A model generated the notes under the pieces. That model was not told the origin of the DNA. It did no database searches and was given only the letters and a program-made list of their open reading frames with translations. This document shows, in pieces, positions 62,644-64,000 of a DNA stretch of 64,000 nt. The stretch is from Deltaproteobacteria bacterium (GTDB lineage: Bacteria > Myxococcota_A > Polyangia > Nannocystales > Nannocystaceae): positions 1,922,001 to 1,986,000 of the forward strand of contig JADJEE010000001.1 of NCBI GenBank assembly GCA_016709225.1. The letters are read 5' to 3'. Within the stretch, counting starts at the first letter, position 1, and each line of letters opens with the position of its first letter. The translations under genes were made by a program, and so were the position numbers.

Positions 62644-63384
62644 ATGCAAAGAAGAACGAAGCTTGCGACCAAGCTGGGCACTGCCCTGCTGGTCGCCTCC
62701 ACGCTGCCGCTGGGCGGCCGGGTCGACGCCGCGGATCACCGCGACGCGCCCGGCACGCAGGCGGAGCCAGTCGCGGACATCAACGACGTCTACGCCTGGT
62801 ACAAGGCCGATACCGACACCATCGTCGTCATCATTACCTTCAACCCGCTCCTGGCGCCCGATGCCGGAGAGGAGCAGACGTACAACGTCGACGAGCTGCC
62901 CAACGTCCTCTACACCATCCACATCGACAACGACTCCGCGCCGGTCGCCAACCCCACCGGCTGGGACTCGCAGGATGGCACCACGTTCGGCTCGGACATC
63001 GCCATCAACGTCCGCTTCGGCACCAACTCGCTGAACGAGTGGGGCGTGCAGTTCGAGAACGTGCCCGGCTCGAGCGGCACCATCGTGGGACCGGTCGAGA
63101 TGGCGCTGCACGACCGTGACGTCACCGTGCAGGCGGGCATCTTCGACGACCCGTTCTTCTTCGACCTGACCGGCTTCATCGCGACGATCGCCAACCTCGA
63201 CGATCCCGAGCAGGACCCCATCGATCTCGCGTTCCGTAGCCTCACGGGCGTGACCGAGAACGACGACCTCGCGGGCCTGAACACCATGGCCATCGTGGTC
63301 GAGATGCCGGCCGCCGAGGCGCTCGCGGACAACCCAGACGGCTTCCTGCAGATCTGGGCGACCACCGGGAGGGCACCCAAGTGA
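62644..63384 (+). CDS. DUF4331-type secreted protein
   Basis: 246 residues. Signal KLGTALLVASTLPLGGRVDAADHRDAP; AADHRDAPGTQAEPVADINDVYAW is the hallmark start of DUF4331 proteins. The rest is beta-rich (FNPLLAPDAGEEQTYNVDELPNVLYTIHIDNDSAPVANP). Length is shorter than many members. Unknown function; likely extracytoplasmic. The next gene starts on its stop (GTGA). Confidence 0.85.
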   Translation: MQRRTKLATKLGTALLVASTLPLGGRVDAADHRDAPGTQAEPVADINDVYAWYKADTDTIVVIITFNPLLAPDAGEEQTYNVDELPNVLYTIHIDNDSAPVANPTGWDSQDGTTFGSDIAINVRFGTNSLNEWGVQFENVPGSSGTIVGPVEMALHDRDVTVQAGIFDDPFFFDLTGFIATIANLDDPEQDPIDLAFRSLTGVTENDDLAGLNTMAIVVEMPAAEALADNPDGFLQIWATTGRAPK

Positions 63385-64000
63385 AGACCACCAACTTCAC
63401 CCACCTCATCATCGCGGCCGCCCTGGTCGTCGGCTGCGTGCCCGGTGACGACACCAGCGCGAACGACAGCAGCACTGGCGCTGACACCACCGCGTCGACG
63501 ACCGCCTCGACGACCAACACCACGACCAACACCACGACCGCCGACAGCACCGGGATGTCGGCGTCGATGACGGCGTCCGACACCACGACGGCGGACTCGA
63601 CCGACTCGATGGGGAGCTCGACCTCCACCACCGAGGATCCGGCGACGTTCCACTTCAACGAGACGCCGCCCGACATGTACACCCGCGTCGACCGCATGGG
63701 CTTCCCCGCGGTCAACACCGGCCTGCACATCCACGGTGACAAGGACATGTACAACGCGATGAGCCCGATCGACGACGTCGATCCCATGGGCTACTTCGAG
63801 GTCAGCGTCGCGGAGACCGCTGCGTCGCTGATCTTGCTGCACTTCGGGCCCGACAACATGCCCAGCGGCACCGACGGCCTCGACGACGAGCTCCAGCCGC
63901 TGTTCCCCGACCCGCCGGGTCCGGGCCTCGCGACCTGCTCGCCGCCGTCGATCGCCATCGCGGGCTCGTGCGCCGATCAGGGCGGCGGCCTCGCGGCGTA
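63381..64000 (+). CDS. Partial lipoprotein, DUF4331 operon partner
   Basis: About 206 codons before the window ends. Signal LIIAAALVVGC, a Thr/Ser/Asp linker of about 65 residues (TTASTTASTTNTTTNTTT), then DPATFHFNETPPDMYTRVDRMGFPAVNTGLHIHGDK, which resembles the second-half sequences of DUF4331 proteins. GTG at 63381 overlaps the previous stop, so they are cotranslated. C-terminus is outside the window. Confidence 0.82.
   Translation, partial: MKTTNFTHLIIAAALVVGCVPGDDTSANDSSTGADTTASTTASTTNTTTNTTTADSTGMSASMTASDTTTADSTDSMGSSTSTTEDPATFHFNETPPDMYTRVDRMGFPAVNTGLHIHGDKDMYNAMSPIDDVDPMGYFEVSVAETAASLILLHFGPDNMPSGTDGLDDELQPLFPDPPGPGLATCSPPSIAIAGSCADQGGGLAA

Overview
The window is very GC-rich and gene-dense DNA, almost certainly from a Myxococcota bacterium. 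I would guess the Nannocystaceae/Polyangia side, but that is inference. The signs are a Ser/Thr protein kinase with an N-terminal zinc-finger segment and C-terminal TPR-like tail paired with a sigma factor, many lipoproteins with long Ser/Thr/Gly linkers followed by Cys-rich repeats, a PrkA kinase, a PilZ protein, and heavy third-position GC bias. The bias produces long shadow reading frames on the opposite strand of nearly every real gene. There is no phage, IS element or CRISPR array.

Layout. 0-2.3 kb: a partial Cys-rich lipoprotein diverging from a DacB/PBP4 peptidase. 2.4-8.6 kb: a possible peptide-modification locus with a small protein carrying repeated Cys-Leu motifs, an unknown protein, a B12-type radical SAM enzyme fused to a PCMT-like methyltransferase, a SPASM-type radical SAM enzyme and a metallo-beta-lactamase-fold protein. 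8.6-14.9 kb: PrkA kinase with a tightly linked lipoprotein, a large Ig/carboxypeptidase-regulatory repeat protein, and RidA. 15.0-20.8 kb: tRNA-Val(CAC), then a 5.2 kb block (kinase, two small envelope proteins, sigma factor) bounded by duplicated sequence that includes the 3' part of the tRNA. 20.8-22.2 kb: a SnoaL-like lipoprotein, heme oxygenase, and a 46-codon bacteriophytochrome remnant. 22.2-33.2 kb: c-heme lipoprotein, MsrA, methyltransferase, outer-membrane barrel, a second Cys-Leu-repeat protein coupled to a lipoprotein, LytTR regulator, AI-2E-type permease, glycosyltransferase and a Bax-inhibitor-1 protein.

33.2-41.5 kb: NhaR/NhaA sodium-proton antiport, a short hibernation factor, a LysR regulator diverging from an aconitase-family enzyme with swapped domain order, and a PaaZ/BoxD-like aldehyde dehydrogenase. 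41.6-52.8 kb: one long minus-strand run encoding complex I subunits E, F, J, K, L, M and N, with an OPT-family transporter overlapping the end of nuoN. Subunits A-D, G, H and I are absent here. 53.0-57.3 kb: an Mpl murein-recycling ligase fused to a GNAT domain, a PilZ protein, and MnmG. 57.3-64 kb: Cys-rich surface proteins, a CobA-HemD fusion for siroheme, a small CxxCH protein, and two tandem DUF4331-like secreted proteins, the second cut by the window edge.

Several neighbouring genes overlap by ATGA or GTGA (nuoF/nuoJ, nuoM/nuoN, nuoN/OPT, both radical SAM genes, heme oxygenase/phytochrome remnant, the second repeat protein/lipoprotein), so translational coupling is common. Many genes also have a TAnnnT-type -10 hexamer only 6-10 bases before the start codon, which suggests leaderless mRNAs. 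All functions are assigned by reading motifs; no database search was run.
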